From assembly GCA_003987775.1 (NCBI GenBank), contig RXJD01000048.1, positions 1-46,753 of the forward strand: a DNA stretch of 46,753 nt, written 5' to 3'. The notes under the pieces are model-generated. The model ran no database searches. It saw only the letters and a list, made by a program, of their open reading frames with translations, and was not told the origin of the DNA. The position numbers and the translations under genes are program-made. Positions 1 through 7,753 of the stretch are shown one piece after another (the first letter of the stretch is position 1; each line of letters starts with the position of its first letter). The stretch is from Mycobacterium sp. GTDB taxonomy: Bacteria; Actinomycetota; Actinomycetes; Mycobacteriales; Mycobacteriaceae.

Positions 1-138
1 GGCGAATGAGTCTGCCGCCGAACCTAATTCCTCGGCCAGGCCCGACCAGGCCGCCGCGGCTTCGAGCATGGGTGCTGACCCAGCGCCGCACAACATCCGT
101 AGGGAGTTGACCTCTGGTGGAAGCATGGAAAAGTTCAT
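1..138 (-). CDS. PPE family protein, N-terminal 46 residues (runs off left edge)
   Basis: The minus strand read from the ATG at 136-138 is open to base 1 and encodes 46 residues beginning [15 protein letters not shown]. Pro-Pro-Glu at residues 7-9 followed by an Asn-Ser-x-Arg-Met segment and an Ala-rich stretch with Trp-Ser-Gly-Leu-Ala is the classic start of the mycobacterial PPE domain. A GGAGG about 10 nt upstream supports this start. PPE proteins are usually exported by type VII secretion and act at the cell surface. The gene is divergent from kstR2, as PPE64 is in Mtb (known synteny; orthology inferred). Only the fragment is visible, so subfamily and partner are unknown. Confidence 0.88.
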   Translation of the reverse strand, partial: MNFSMLPPEVNSLRMLCGAGSAPMLEAAAAWSGLAEELGSAADSFA

Positions 139-752
139 AGCGCTGACCTCCGTTAAACCCGCCGCCCGCGACGAGTAAGCCCGACGCCGCAGACAATACG
201 ACTGCGCTACCCGCCATGTTTCGTTTTTGCTAAAAGTTTCGGAAATTCCGGGCGGAGTGGGCGTTCTTTGGGTGTCAGACGCTTTGCGGCGGTTGCTGGC
301 GCCGTGGTTGAGACCGGGTATATCGGTACGGAAGACATGCCTCTGCGGAATTACCCGGGCGCCTTACTCAGTCGCAGGGGCGAAAAATGGATTTAAAGTA
401 TCGGCGACGGCCGGGTGCGGTTGAATACGCCCGCCGGACTGGTTTCTATATCAAGAAAGGCACAGATGAGACTGCAGCGGCATACCCTTCACGGGCGCGG
501 TCGCAGCCTTGTCGGAAGGTCCAAAAACTCGCCTTGTTCGGCGCCGCCCCCGCGCCGATTAAATCGAAAAAGCCGCACGCCTGCCCGGCATCGGGTCCGA
601 TCCGCGGTGTGATCGGAGCCCGGGTTGCCGGCGTGCTGTTCAAGTTCCCGCTCTCTCGAAGCCGCGTTGGCCCGATCCGGGTTGCCCAGGCCGGTGCTCC
701 CTGTGCGCTCAGTGTGAGATCGACGAACAGATGACATGACCGGTGTTGGCCG
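139..752. other. Long intergenic region without a supported gene
   Basis: About 610 bases lie between the divergent PPE start and the KstR2 operator before kstR2. Short open frames occur on both strands, but their products have no recognisable domain, poor mycobacterial codon-position bias and no convincing ribosome binding site. I see no tRNA, strong hairpin or repeat. It must hold the PPE promoter on its left side. Confidence 0.5.
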
Positions 753-766
753 AGCAAGCGCTTGGT
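753..766. promoter_or_regulatory. KstR2 operator upstream of kstR2-fadA6
   Basis: AGCAAGCGCTTGGT matches the KstR2 consensus ANCAAGNNCTTGNT at every defined position. It ends 15 nt before the kstR2 start codon, so it should mediate autorepression of kstR2-fadA6. Confidence 0.9.
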
Positions 767-781
767 TGATAGGCTGGGCGG

Positions 782-1384
782 GTGGAGCGAGTGGCCGGTC
801 AGGCTAACAGCCGCCGAGACGAGTTACTGGAACTCGCCGCGGTGATGTTTGCCGAGCGCGGCCTGCGCGCCACCACCGTGCGTGACATCGCCGACGGCGC
901 CGGGATCCTTTCCGGCAGTCTCTATCACCACTTCGCCTCCAAGGAGGAGATGGTCGACGAGCTGCTGCGCGGGTTTCTCGACTGGCTGTTTGCACGTTAC
1001 CGCGAGATCGTCGACAGCGAACCCAACCCCTTGGAGCGGCTCAAAGGCTTGTTCATGGCGTCGTTCGAGGCCATCGAACATCGGCACGCCCAGGTCGTCA
1101 TCTACCAGGATGAGGCGCAGCGGCTTTCGTCGCAGCCACGGTTCTCCTACATCGACGAACGCAACAAGCAGCAGCGCGCGATGTGGGTCGAGCTGCTCAA
1201 ACAGGGCGTCAAGGAGGGCTACTTCCGGCCCGACCTGGACGTCGACCTGGTCTATCGCTTCATCCGTGACACCACGTGGGTGTCGGTCCGCTGGTATCAA
1301 CCCGGCGGACCGCTCACCGCACATCAGGTGGGTCAGAAATATCTCGCCATCGTTCTGGGCGGAATTGCAAAAGAAGGAGTCTGA
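782..1384 (+). CDS. kstR2: TetR-family repressor KstR2 of the C/D-ring regulon
   Basis: A 200-residue TetR repressor. The N-terminal helix-turn-helix (about residues 10-55) contains FAERGLRATTVRDIA and GILSGSLYHHFASKEEM; the remainder is the ligand-binding domain. In Mtb, KstR2 (Rv3557c) represses genes for the last two steroid rings and is released by a CoA thioester of HIP (known). Length and sequence match that protein closely as recalled. The GTG at 782 gives the expected N-terminus and lies just after a perfect operator; an internal GTG at 791 is an alternative start. fadA6 follows 2 nt after the stop codon, so the two form an operon. Confidence 0.96.
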   Translation: MERVAGQANSRRDELLELAAVMFAERGLRATTVRDIADGAGILSGSLYHHFASKEEMVDELLRGFLDWLFARYREIVDSEPNPLERLKGLFMASFEAIEHRHAQVVIYQDEAQRLSSQPRFSYIDERNKQQRAMWVELLKQGVKEGYFRPDLDVDLVYRFIRDTTWVSVRWYQPGGPLTAHQVGQKYLAIVLGGIAKEGV

Positions 1385-1386
1385 AG

Positions 1387-2556
1387 ATGGCTGGGTTTTC
1401 CGAGGCATATGTCATCGATGTGGTGCGTACCGCGGTTGGCAAGCGTGGCGGCGGGCTGGCAGGAATCCACCCCGTCGATCTCGGTGCCCTGGGTTGGCGG
1501 GGACTGCTGGACCGGACCGACGTCGACCCGGCTGCCGTTGACGACGTGATCGCCGGCTGCGTGGACGCGATCGGCGGGCAGGCAGGCAACATCGCCCGAC
1601 TCTCGTGGCTGGCCGCCGGCTATCCGGAAGAGGTGCCAGGCGTCACCGTCGACCGGCAATGCGGATCCAGTCAACAGGCCATTTCCTTTGGCGCGCAGGC
1701 GATCATGTCGGGTACCGCGGATCTGATCGTCGCCGGTGGCATGCAGAACATGAGCCAGATCCCGATCTCGTCGGCGATGACTGTCGGTGAACAGTTCGGA
1801 TTCACCTCGCCCACAAACGAATCCAAGCAATGGCTGCACCGGTACGGTGACCAGGAGATCTCCCAGTTCCGTGGCTCGGAGATGATCGCGGAGAAGTGGA
1901 ACCTGTCGCGGGAAGAGATGGAGCAGTACTCGCTGACCAGTCATGAGCGGGCATTCGCCGCGATTCGCGGCGGCAACTTCGACAACGAAATCCTCACCGT
2001 CGAAACCGAAACCGGCCCGTTCCGGGTGGACGAGGGTCCCCGCGAGTCGTCGCTGGAGAAGATGGCGGGGTTGAAGACCCTGGTCGACGGTGGTCGCCTG
2101 ACCGCGGCGATGGCCAGCCAGATTTCCGATGGGGCATCTGCGGTGCTGTTGGCGTCCGAGCAGGCGGTGAAAGACCATGGTCTGACGCCGCGTGCCCGCA
2201 TCCACCACATCAGCACCCGCGGCGCCGACCCGGTGTTCATGCTCACCGGTCCCATCCCCGCCACCCGTTACGCGCTGGAGAAGACGGGCCTATCCATCGA
2301 CGACATTGACACCGTCGAGATCAACGAGGCTTTCGCACCGGTTGTCATGGCCTGGCTCAAGGAGATCAAGGCCGACCCGGAGAAGGTCAACCCCAACGGC
2401 GGCGCGATCGCACTCGGGCACCCCTTGGGCGCCACCGGTGCGAAGTTGTTCACCACCATGCTGAACACGTTGGAGCGCATCGGCGGTCGCTATGGACTGC
2501 AGACGATGTGTGAGGGCGGCGGCACCGCGAACGTGACGATCATCGAACGCCTCTAG
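1387..2556 (+). CDS. fadA6: Acetyl-CoA acyltransferase (thiolase) FadA6
   Basis: A 389-residue thiolase. The nucleophilic Cys is near residue 92 ([10 protein letters not shown]), and the C-terminal catalytic motifs [14 protein letters not shown] and MCEGGGTAN carry the His and second Cys. In Mtb, FadA6 (Rv3556c) acts in the terminal thiolytic steps of C/D-ring catabolism after IpdAB ring opening (known). The ATG at 1387 is preceded by AAGAAGGAG and lies 2 nt after the kstR2 stop, so it is translated from the KstR2-controlled transcript. A start further upstream would overlap kstR2 and is not needed. Confidence 0.95.
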   Translation: MAGFSEAYVIDVVRTAVGKRGGGLAGIHPVDLGALGWRGLLDRTDVDPAAVDDVIAGCVDAIGGQAGNIARLSWLAAGYPEEVPGVTVDRQCGSSQQAISFGAQAIMSGTADLIVAGGMQNMSQIPISSAMTVGEQFGFTSPTNESKQWLHRYGDQEISQFRGSEMIAEKWNLSREEMEQYSLTSHERAFAAIRGGNFDNEILTVETETGPFRVDEGPRESSLEKMAGLKTLVDGGRLTAAMASQISDGASAVLLASEQAVKDHGLTPRARIHHISTRGADPVFMLTGPIPATRYALEKTGLSIDDIDTVEINEAFAPVVMAWLKEIKADPEKVNPNGGAIALGHPLGATGAKLFTTMLNTLERIGGRYGLQTMCEGGGTANVTIIERL

Positions 2557-2573
2557 GTCCTCGCACCTGGGGT

Positions 2574-2629
2574 CGAGTGTGGAACGTGCGACGCTCCGTC
2601 GGCGTTTCGCGTCGTGGAATTCACAGTCG
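2574..2629. repeat. 56-nt palindromic element, family A, copy 1
   Basis: Two 21-nt arms (2574-2594 and 2609-2629) around a 14-nt loop. The left arm begins CGAGTGTG; the right arm begins GCGTCGTG and has ATTCACAGTCG at its end. Arm pairing is imperfect in the middle. Size and geometry are identical to the copies at 3614 and 3728. It lies between fadA6 and the following DUF559-type gene. Confidence 0.7.
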
Positions 2630-2685
2630 GCGATGGTTGGGGATGGGCGACGGCGGTCAACGCGCCCGGCTGACAGCATGCCCGG

Positions 2686-3546
2686 ATGGACTGGCCGTTT
2701 CTGGGCGCCGAAGCCCTGGCCGGCAAGGCGATCAGCGAGCGCGCACTGCGTTGTCTTTACGAGTCCGTTTATCCGGGGGTGTACGGCCCGGCCGGTATTG
2801 AGCTGACGGCAGGCCAGCGCGCACGAGCCGCGTGGTTGTGGTCGCGCCGACGAGGCGTGGTCGCCGGCAACTCGGCCGCGGCGCTGCTGGGCGCCAAGTG
2901 GGTCAGCCCGGCGCTCGACGCGGAACTGGTGCACGACAATCGAAAACCCCCGGCGCGCATCGTCGTTCATACCGACAGTTTGGCGCCGCACGAGGTACTG
3001 ATGGTCGACGGGATCACGGTCACCACTCCGGCGCGCACGGCATTCGATATCGGCCGGCGAACCGCTGACCGCTTACATGCCGTACAGCGCCTCGACGCTT
3101 TGGTGAACGCCACCGATCTCAAGTTCGCTGAGGTCGAGGCCGTCGTTGCCGGACATCGCGGTGCGCGCGGGTTGGTCCGGCTTCGCCGCATATTGCCGTT
3201 GGTCGACGGAGGGGCGGAGTCACCGCAAGAGACGCGGACCCGATTGGTGTTGATCGACGCGGGGCTACCGAAACCACGGACACAGATTCGGGTGCATGGG
3301 GAATACGGGGACTTCGTGGCCCGCATCGACATGGGCTACGAGGAGCTGCGCGTTGGCGTCGAATACGACGGCCCGCAGCACTGGACGGATCCGGAACAAC
3401 GTGCGCGCGATATCGACCGGCACGCCGCACTGATGGACCTGGGGTGGACAATCGTCAGGGTCAGCAACGACCTGCTCCGCTACCGGGAGGCAACGTTCAT
3501 TGCTCGAGTTGTCGCGGCCATGCAGGCGGCCGGATGGCGCTGGTGA
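2686..3546 (+). CDS. DUF559/AbiEi-type protein with Vsr-like nuclease domain, paralog 1
   Basis: 286 residues; position corresponds to Rv3555c of Mtb (between fadA6 and fdxB), which is uncharacterised. The N-terminal part (about 1-90) resembles the winged-helix segment of AbiEi-like proteins. The C-terminal part (about 180-280) has the conserved pattern SPQETRTR, RIDMGYEELRVGVEYDGPQH and LGWTIVRVS, which fits a PD-(D/E)XK fold (Glu, then Asp, then Glu-x-Asp). The window holds two more paralogs, at 19530 and 39790. The gene is bracketed by family A palindromes (one 5', two 3') and converges on fdxB. Activity and role are unknown; a nuclease or TA-related role is inferred from the fold only. 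Confidence 0.82.
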   Translation: MDWPFLGAEALAGKAISERALRCLYESVYPGVYGPAGIELTAGQRARAAWLWSRRRGVVAGNSAAALLGAKWVSPALDAELVHDNRKPPARIVVHTDSLAPHEVLMVDGITVTTPARTAFDIGRRTADRLHAVQRLDALVNATDLKFAEVEAVVAGHRGARGLVRLRRILPLVDGGAESPQETRTRLVLIDAGLPKPRTQIRVHGEYGDFVARIDMGYEELRVGVEYDGPQHWTDPEQRARDIDRHAALMDLGWTIVRVSNDLLRYREATFIARVVAAMQAAGWRW

Positions 3547-3613
3547 CCCTGGACCCCGCGAGGCGGGCGGTCCGGGACTCCGGGACTCCGCGGGGCCGGG
3601 GCATGGGACGTCG

Positions 3614-3669
3614 CGAACGTGAACCTCACGTCGCCGAATCGGCGTGTCGCGTCGTGAGATTCACACTCG
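3614..3669. repeat. 56-nt palindromic element, family A, copy 2
   Basis: Arms 3614-3634 and 3649-3669 with a 14-nt loop. The right arm is identical to that of copy 3 (GCGTCGTGAGATTCACACTC plus G). The left arm begins CGAACGTGAACCTCACG, with a few mismatches to perfect pairing. Confidence 0.75.
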
Positions 3670-3727
3670 GCGAAGGGAAGCGGGGTGTGAGAGTCGCCAG
3701 GATGGCTAATGGCGCTGGGTATTACCG

Positions 3728-3783
3728 CGAGTGGGAATCTCACGACGCTCCGCCGGCGTGTCGCGTCGTGAGATTCACACTCG
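3728..3783. repeat. 56-nt palindromic element, family A, copy 3
   Basis: Arms 3728-3748 and 3763-3783 pair at 20 of 21 positions around a 14-nt loop. The ends read CGAGTGGG and CACACTCG. This is the best-preserved hairpin of the family, and it lies between two convergent genes. It could terminate transcription from either side, although no U-tract follows. Confidence 0.8.
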
Positions 3784-3789
3784 GCCGCA

Positions 3790-3880
3790 AGGGGCGGGGC
3801 CGGGGCCGCGAGGGGCGGGGCCAGGGGACGCGAGGGGCGGGGCCGGGGCCGCGAGGGGCCGCGAGGGGACGCGAGGGGCG
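3790..3880 (+). repeat. G-rich degenerate tandem repeat
   Basis: Units of about 21-22 nt built on AGGGGCGGGGCC followed by GGGGCCGCG or AGGGGACGCG occur three times. Two 10-nt half-units and a terminal fragment follow. The plus strand carries many G4 runs and could form G-quadruplexes. Together with the family A palindromes it fills most of the 356-base gap 3547-3902 before the fdxB stop codon. Confidence 0.75.
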
Positions 3881-3902
3881 CTTGGGGGCTGGGGCGTTGG
3901 CC

Positions 3903-5912
3903 CTAGGCGTCGTAGTCGACCGAGACGAACGGCGTCGTGGGGTGCGACTGGCAGGTCAAAATGTAGCCCGCGTCCAGTTCGGCCTGCCCGAGCGCGAAGT
4001 TGTGGTCCATCTCGACATTGCCCTCGACCAGCTTCGCCCGGCAGGTTCCGCACGCACCGCCCATGCAGGCGTACGGCGCATCGTCGCGAACCTGCAGCGC
4101 TCCCTCCAGGATCGAGTCGCCGGGGGTCAGGTCATACGTCCACTGCTTACCGGACAGCGTGAATGTCACCGTCGCGGCCTCGTAGGAATGCTCTGCGGCG
4201 GAACCGGTTTCGAACCCATGGAAGAGCTCGAGGTGGATGCACTCGGGATCCACGCGGTGCTCGAGCAGCGACTCGCGCACCGATGTCGTCATCTCCATCG
4301 GCCCGCAGATGAACCACTCGTCCACGGCCTCGGGCTGCAGGTTGCCGGTCAGCCACAGGTTGAGTTTGTCGCGGTCGATCCGGCCGCGCAGTTCCGGAGT
4401 GTGCAACGACTCGCCCGACAGCACGTGCAGGATCTCCAGCCGGTCGGCGTAGCGCGACTCGAGGCGGTCGAGCTCTGCGCGGAACATTGTCGATTCCTTG
4501 GTGCGGTTGCCGTAGATGAGCGTGAACCGGCTCTCGGTTTCGATCTCCAGGGTCGTCGCCAGGATCGACAAGACCGGCGTGATGCCACTGCCGGCCACCA
4601 GGCCGACGTAGTGCTTGCGGTTCAGCGGATGCAACGGGGTGCCGAACCGTCCGGTCGGGGTCATCAGCTCGAGCACGTCACCGGCCTGCAGTCGTTCGGC
4701 CACATACGTCGAAAAGGCGCCGCCTGGAATGTGTTTGACCGCAATCCGCAACTGCGCGCGGGTCGCCGGGGCGCAGATCGAGTAGTTGCGCCGAACACCC
4801 TCGGCGCCCACCACCGTCACATGCTGACCCGGCTCGAACCGGAACGCGTCCTGCAGGTCCTCCGGCACCGCGAAGGTGACCAGGGTGCTGTCGGCGGTGA
4901 TCGGGTCCACCGACGCGACCGGGATGCGGTGCAGGACGGCGTGCGGCGAACTCGAGCGTGACGGCATCCGAACCGGCAGCAGCTTGGCGAGCCGGCCGTT
5001 GAGGTCCTTCCACTCCCGGTACTCGTCGGGATTCAGTTGCTGCCCGAAGACGGTGTTGATGGCGGCGTTGCGCTCCAGGTAAGCCTCTTCGTTGCGCTTC
5101 CACGTCCGCAGATACCGATAGAACGGCACGGACGGGTGCAGGTGGTGCACCAGGTGGTAGTTCTGCGACAGCAGCACCGGGGTGAACAGCCATTCGGCGC
5201 CGACGCGATTGCGGGTTGCGCGGTAGCGATTGGTGCGCTGAGTGTCTTCCAGACCGTGATGGGGCAGCCAGTCGAACCACCACGCCAGGATGGTGAGGCC
5301 GATCCGCTGCGGGATCAGGAAGACGACGGCCAGGATCCAGAAGTTTCCGGTGACGATCGCCGCGACCAGTCCGGCGATGGACAGCGTCATCATCACGACG
5401 GTCTCGGCCACTTCGACGACCGGCCGGCTGCGGGCGCGCGGCAGGTAGTACCGCAAGTAGAAGTACTCCACCATCGACCAGCGCAGCGGCAGCTGCCACC
5501 ACTTGCCGTGCGAGGCGAAGGTGTCCGGGTCCCGGTCGTCGTCGTTGGAATGCCGGTGGTGCTGAATGTGGATGTAGCCGAACGACGGGAAGGCGACCAC
5601 CGGGCCGACGAACAGCCAGGCCAGCCGCCCCATCAGACCGTTGACCCAGCGCACGGAGCTGATCGAGTAGTGCGACGCGTCGTGCACGACGGTGAACATC
5701 ACGAACGTCACGGCGGCGTTGACCGGAATGGTCACCCACCAGGGTGACCAGCCGTTGATGTAGCCGACCGTCGTGGTGACGAACGCGGTCAGCGACGCGA
5801 GAAAGATCCCGATGGTGGGCAGCGCGAGCTTGGGAACTGCTTCACCCGGATCGGGCAGCGCGTGCTGCGCGGCGGACCCGGAGGTCGCTGGTGCCTGCTC
5901 GACGGTCGACAT
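3903..5912 (-). CDS. fdxB: FdxB: membrane desaturase/hydroxylase fused to ferredoxin reductase and [2Fe-2S] ferredoxin
   Basis: 669 residues with three parts. Residues about 35-310 are a membrane di-iron desaturase-like domain with His boxes HDASHY, HIQHHRHSND and NYHLVHHLHP. Residues about 335-560 are a ferredoxin-NADP reductase-like module with RNYSIC (flavin) and GSGITPV (nucleotide). The C-terminus is a plant-type [2Fe-2S] ferredoxin with CMGGACGTC and a later Cys (LTCQS). This predicts a self-sufficient oxygenase or desaturase. It corresponds to Rv3554 in Mtb; its substrate is not established. Its place beside ipdC-ipdB-ipdA suggests a C/D-ring or sterol-derived substrate (inferred). It is 30 nt downstream of ipdC on the same strand. 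The ATG at 5912 is the first plausible start. Confidence 0.93.
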   Translation of the reverse strand: MSTVEQAPATSGSAAQHALPDPGEAVPKLALPTIGIFLASLTAFVTTTVGYINGWSPWWVTIPVNAAVTFVMFTVVHDASHYSISSVRWVNGLMGRLAWLFVGPVVAFPSFGYIHIQHHRHSNDDDRDPDTFASHGKWWQLPLRWSMVEYFYLRYYLPRARSRPVVEVAETVVMMTLSIAGLVAAIVTGNFWILAVVFLIPQRIGLTILAWWFDWLPHHGLEDTQRTNRYRATRNRVGAEWLFTPVLLSQNYHLVHHLHPSVPFYRYLRTWKRNEEAYLERNAAINTVFGQQLNPDEYREWKDLNGRLAKLLPVRMPSRSSSPHAVLHRIPVASVDPITADSTLVTFAVPEDLQDAFRFEPGQHVTVVGAEGVRRNYSICAPATRAQLRIAVKHIPGGAFSTYVAERLQAGDVLELMTPTGRFGTPLHPLNRKHYVGLVAGSGITPVLSILATTLEIETESRFTLIYGNRTKESTMFRAELDRLESRYADRLEILHVLSGESLHTPELRGRIDRDKLNLWLTGNLQPEAVDEWFICGPMEMTTSVRESLLEHRVDPECIHLELFHGFETGSAAEHSYEAATVTFTLSGKQWTYDLTPGDSILEGALQVRDDAPYACMGGACGTCRAKLVEGNVEMDHNFALGQAELDAGYILTCQSHPTTPFVSVDYDA

Positions 5913-5942
5913 AGCTGGAAGAGCTTAGTCGACACGCGTCAA

Positions 5943-7010
5943 CTACTCCACTAGCTTCGCCGCGGCCTGCAGATGCTCGATGGCCTCCGCGACGACCGAT
6001 TCGATCAGCTCGGCACACGACGGCAGGTCGTCCAGAATGCCGGCCACCTGGCCGGATGCCAGCACGCCGGCGTCGGTGTTGCCCTCCACCAGTCCCGCCT
6101 TGAGCAACATCGGGGTGTTGGCCGCCATCACCACCTGCGACCAGGTCAGCTCCTTGCCGTGCCGCATCGCCAGACCGTCCTGGATCATCGACCGCCAGCT
6201 CATCTGCGACATCTGCTTGAACTTGGCCGCGTTGCGTACCGCCGCGGTGAAACCACGTGCCCGCGAGCCGCTTTCCAGCTTCTCCACCAGGCCGGTGCGC
6301 AGCACCCGGTGCGGCATGCCGTCGACGCGGGTGGTGACCACGGTGCCGTCCAGTGCCGAGTCCAGGTAACGCCGTTTGACGGCGTCGGGCACCGTGGAAT
6401 CCGAGGTGAGCAGGAAGCGGGTGCCCATGGCAACCCCGGCTGCGCCGTAGGACAGCGCTGCTGCCAGTCCGCGTCCGTCGAAGAACCCGCCCGCGGCGAT
6501 CACCGGAATGTCTGTGCCCTTGACCGCGTCCAGCACCGACGGCAGCAGCAGGGTCGTGGCAACCGGACCGGTGTGTCCGCCGCCTTCACCGCCCTGCACG
6601 ATCATCGCGTCGGCGCCCCACCCGGCGACCTTGCGAGCGTGCTTGGCCGCCCCGATCGACGGAATGACCACGGCCCCGGCCTCTTTGAGCCGGGCGATCA
6701 ATTCGGGTTTGGGCGCCAGCGCGAAGGACGCCACCTTGACGCCCTCACGGATCATCAGTTCGACGCGGTCGCCGGCGTCGGCGGCATCGGCACGCATGTT
6801 GACGCCGAACGGTTTGTCCGTCGCGGCCTTCACCTTCTTGATGGCCGCCGACAGTTCGTCGAGCGTCATGGTGGCCGAGGCGAGAATGCCCAACCCGCCG
6901 GCGTTGGCCGTGGCCGACACCAGCCGGGCACCGGCCACCCATCCCATCCCGGTCTGCACCACCGGGTGTTCGATGCCGACCAGCTCGGTCAGCGGCGTCT
7001 TGATCCTCAC
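5943..7010 (-). CDS. ipdC: IpdC, NMO/2-nitropropane-dioxygenase-like FMN oxidoreductase
   Basis: 355-residue FMN-binding TIM-barrel protein. The N-terminus (TPLTELVGIEHPVVQTGMG) and the glycine-rich VQGGEGGGHTG around residue 140 are typical of the nitronate monooxygenase-like family. In Mtb, IpdC (Rv3553) is an FMN-dependent reductase in catabolism of the HIP-derived C/D-ring CoA intermediates (known). The GTG start at 7010 shares one base with the ipdB stop (TAGTG), so translation is coupled to ipdB. No motif is missing by eye. Confidence 0.93.
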   Translation of the reverse strand: MRIKTPLTELVGIEHPVVQTGMGWVAGARLVSATANAGGLGILASATMTLDELSAAIKKVKAATDKPFGVNMRADAADAGDRVELMIREGVKVASFALAPKPELIARLKEAGAVVIPSIGAAKHARKVAGWGADAMIVQGGEGGGHTGPVATTLLLPSVLDAVKGTDIPVIAAGGFFDGRGLAAALSYGAAGVAMGTRFLLTSDSTVPDAVKRRYLDSALDGTVVTTRVDGMPHRVLRTGLVEKLESGSRARGFTAAVRNAAKFKQMSQMSWRSMIQDGLAMRHGKELTWSQVVMAANTPMLLKAGLVEGNTDAGVLASGQVAGILDDLPSCAELIESVVAEAIEHLQAAAKLVE

Positions 7011-7753
7011 TACCGGATCTCTCTGTCGCGCAGCGCCTTCGGGTCGATGACCTCACGGATGAGTCGCAGTTCGTCGTCGGTGGGCTGCCGGGACTCACCG
7101 GCCTCGTCGAGGCCGTGCACCTCGAACGAGGTGGCCTCGCGGACGTCGTCGGGGGACACACCGGGGTGCAGGGACAGTGCCCGCATGGTGTGGTCCGGTC
7201 CGCCGAAGTCGAAGACACCCAGATTCGACACCACCCGGAAGACGTTGACGAACCGGAACGCCGGGTTGTCCGGATCGACCTTGTCGTAACCGATGCCGGA
7301 GACGACGTCGACGGTTTCGGTGAACACCCGCTTGGAGTGGCTACCGACCCAGTAACTGGTGGCGTGGTTGATGGTATTGCCTGGTGAGCCGCGGACCCCG
7401 AACATCTGCCGGGTCGGCTGCTGCAGCGGGCCAAACGCCGAGATGTTCTGATTGCCATAGCGGTCAACCTGATTGGCGCCCATCACGACATGCCGACGGC
7501 CCCAGGAGAGGGTTTCGAAGACCCGACCGAACGGCATCCAGCCTTCGACCGGTCCGGTCTTGCCGAGTGCCGGGGTGTCGGCCAGCAATTGCGCCTCGCC
7601 GTCGGTGAGCAGGATGTCGGGGGAGAAGGTCAGCCGTGCCAGCCGGGCCCCGACGGAGGCCATGTTGGTCATCGGGCTGATCATGATTTCGCCCGCGTCC
7701 CTGAACAACTCGGCGCAGGCGATCGCGCATACTTCTGCTCGGGTGCCGCTCAT
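7010..7753 (-). CDS. ipdB: IpdB, beta subunit of COCHEA-CoA hydrolase
   Basis: 247 residues of the class I CoA-transferase beta-type fold. In Mtb, IpdA and IpdB form a heteromer that hydrolytically opens steroid ring C of COCHEA-CoA rather than transferring CoA (known for Rv3551/Rv3552). The start ATG overlaps the ipdA stop by four bases (7750-7753, ATGA) and the stop overlaps the ipdC start, so ipdA-ipdB-ipdC is tightly coupled. Length agrees with the family. Confidence 0.94.
   Translation of the reverse strand: MSGTRAEVCAIACAELFRDAGEIMISPMTNMASVGARLARLTFSPDILLTDGEAQLLADTPALGKTGPVEGWMPFGRVFETLSWGRRHVVMGANQVDRYGNQNISAFGPLQQPTRQMFGVRGSPGNTINHATSYWVGSHSKRVFTETVDVVSGIGYDKVDPDNPAFRFVNVFRVVSNLGVFDFGGPDHTMRALSLHPGVSPDDVREATSFEVHGLDEAGESRQPTDDELRLIREVIDPKALRDREIR

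Noticed and set aside
387-734. 115-codon frame in the PPE-kstR2 spacer
   Set aside because: No recognisable domain, no convincing ribosome site, irregular composition and overlapping open frames on the other strand.
3444-4961. 505-codon plus-strand open frame across fdxB
   Set aside because: Antisense to the reductase and ferredoxin domains of fdxB, which have clear motifs; composition is Arg/Gly-rich as expected for a GC-rich shadow frame, and no domain is recognisable.
5973-7289. 438-codon plus-strand frame opposite ipdC/ipdB
   Set aside because: Antisense shadow; ipdC and ipdB have full-length family matches and coupled translation.
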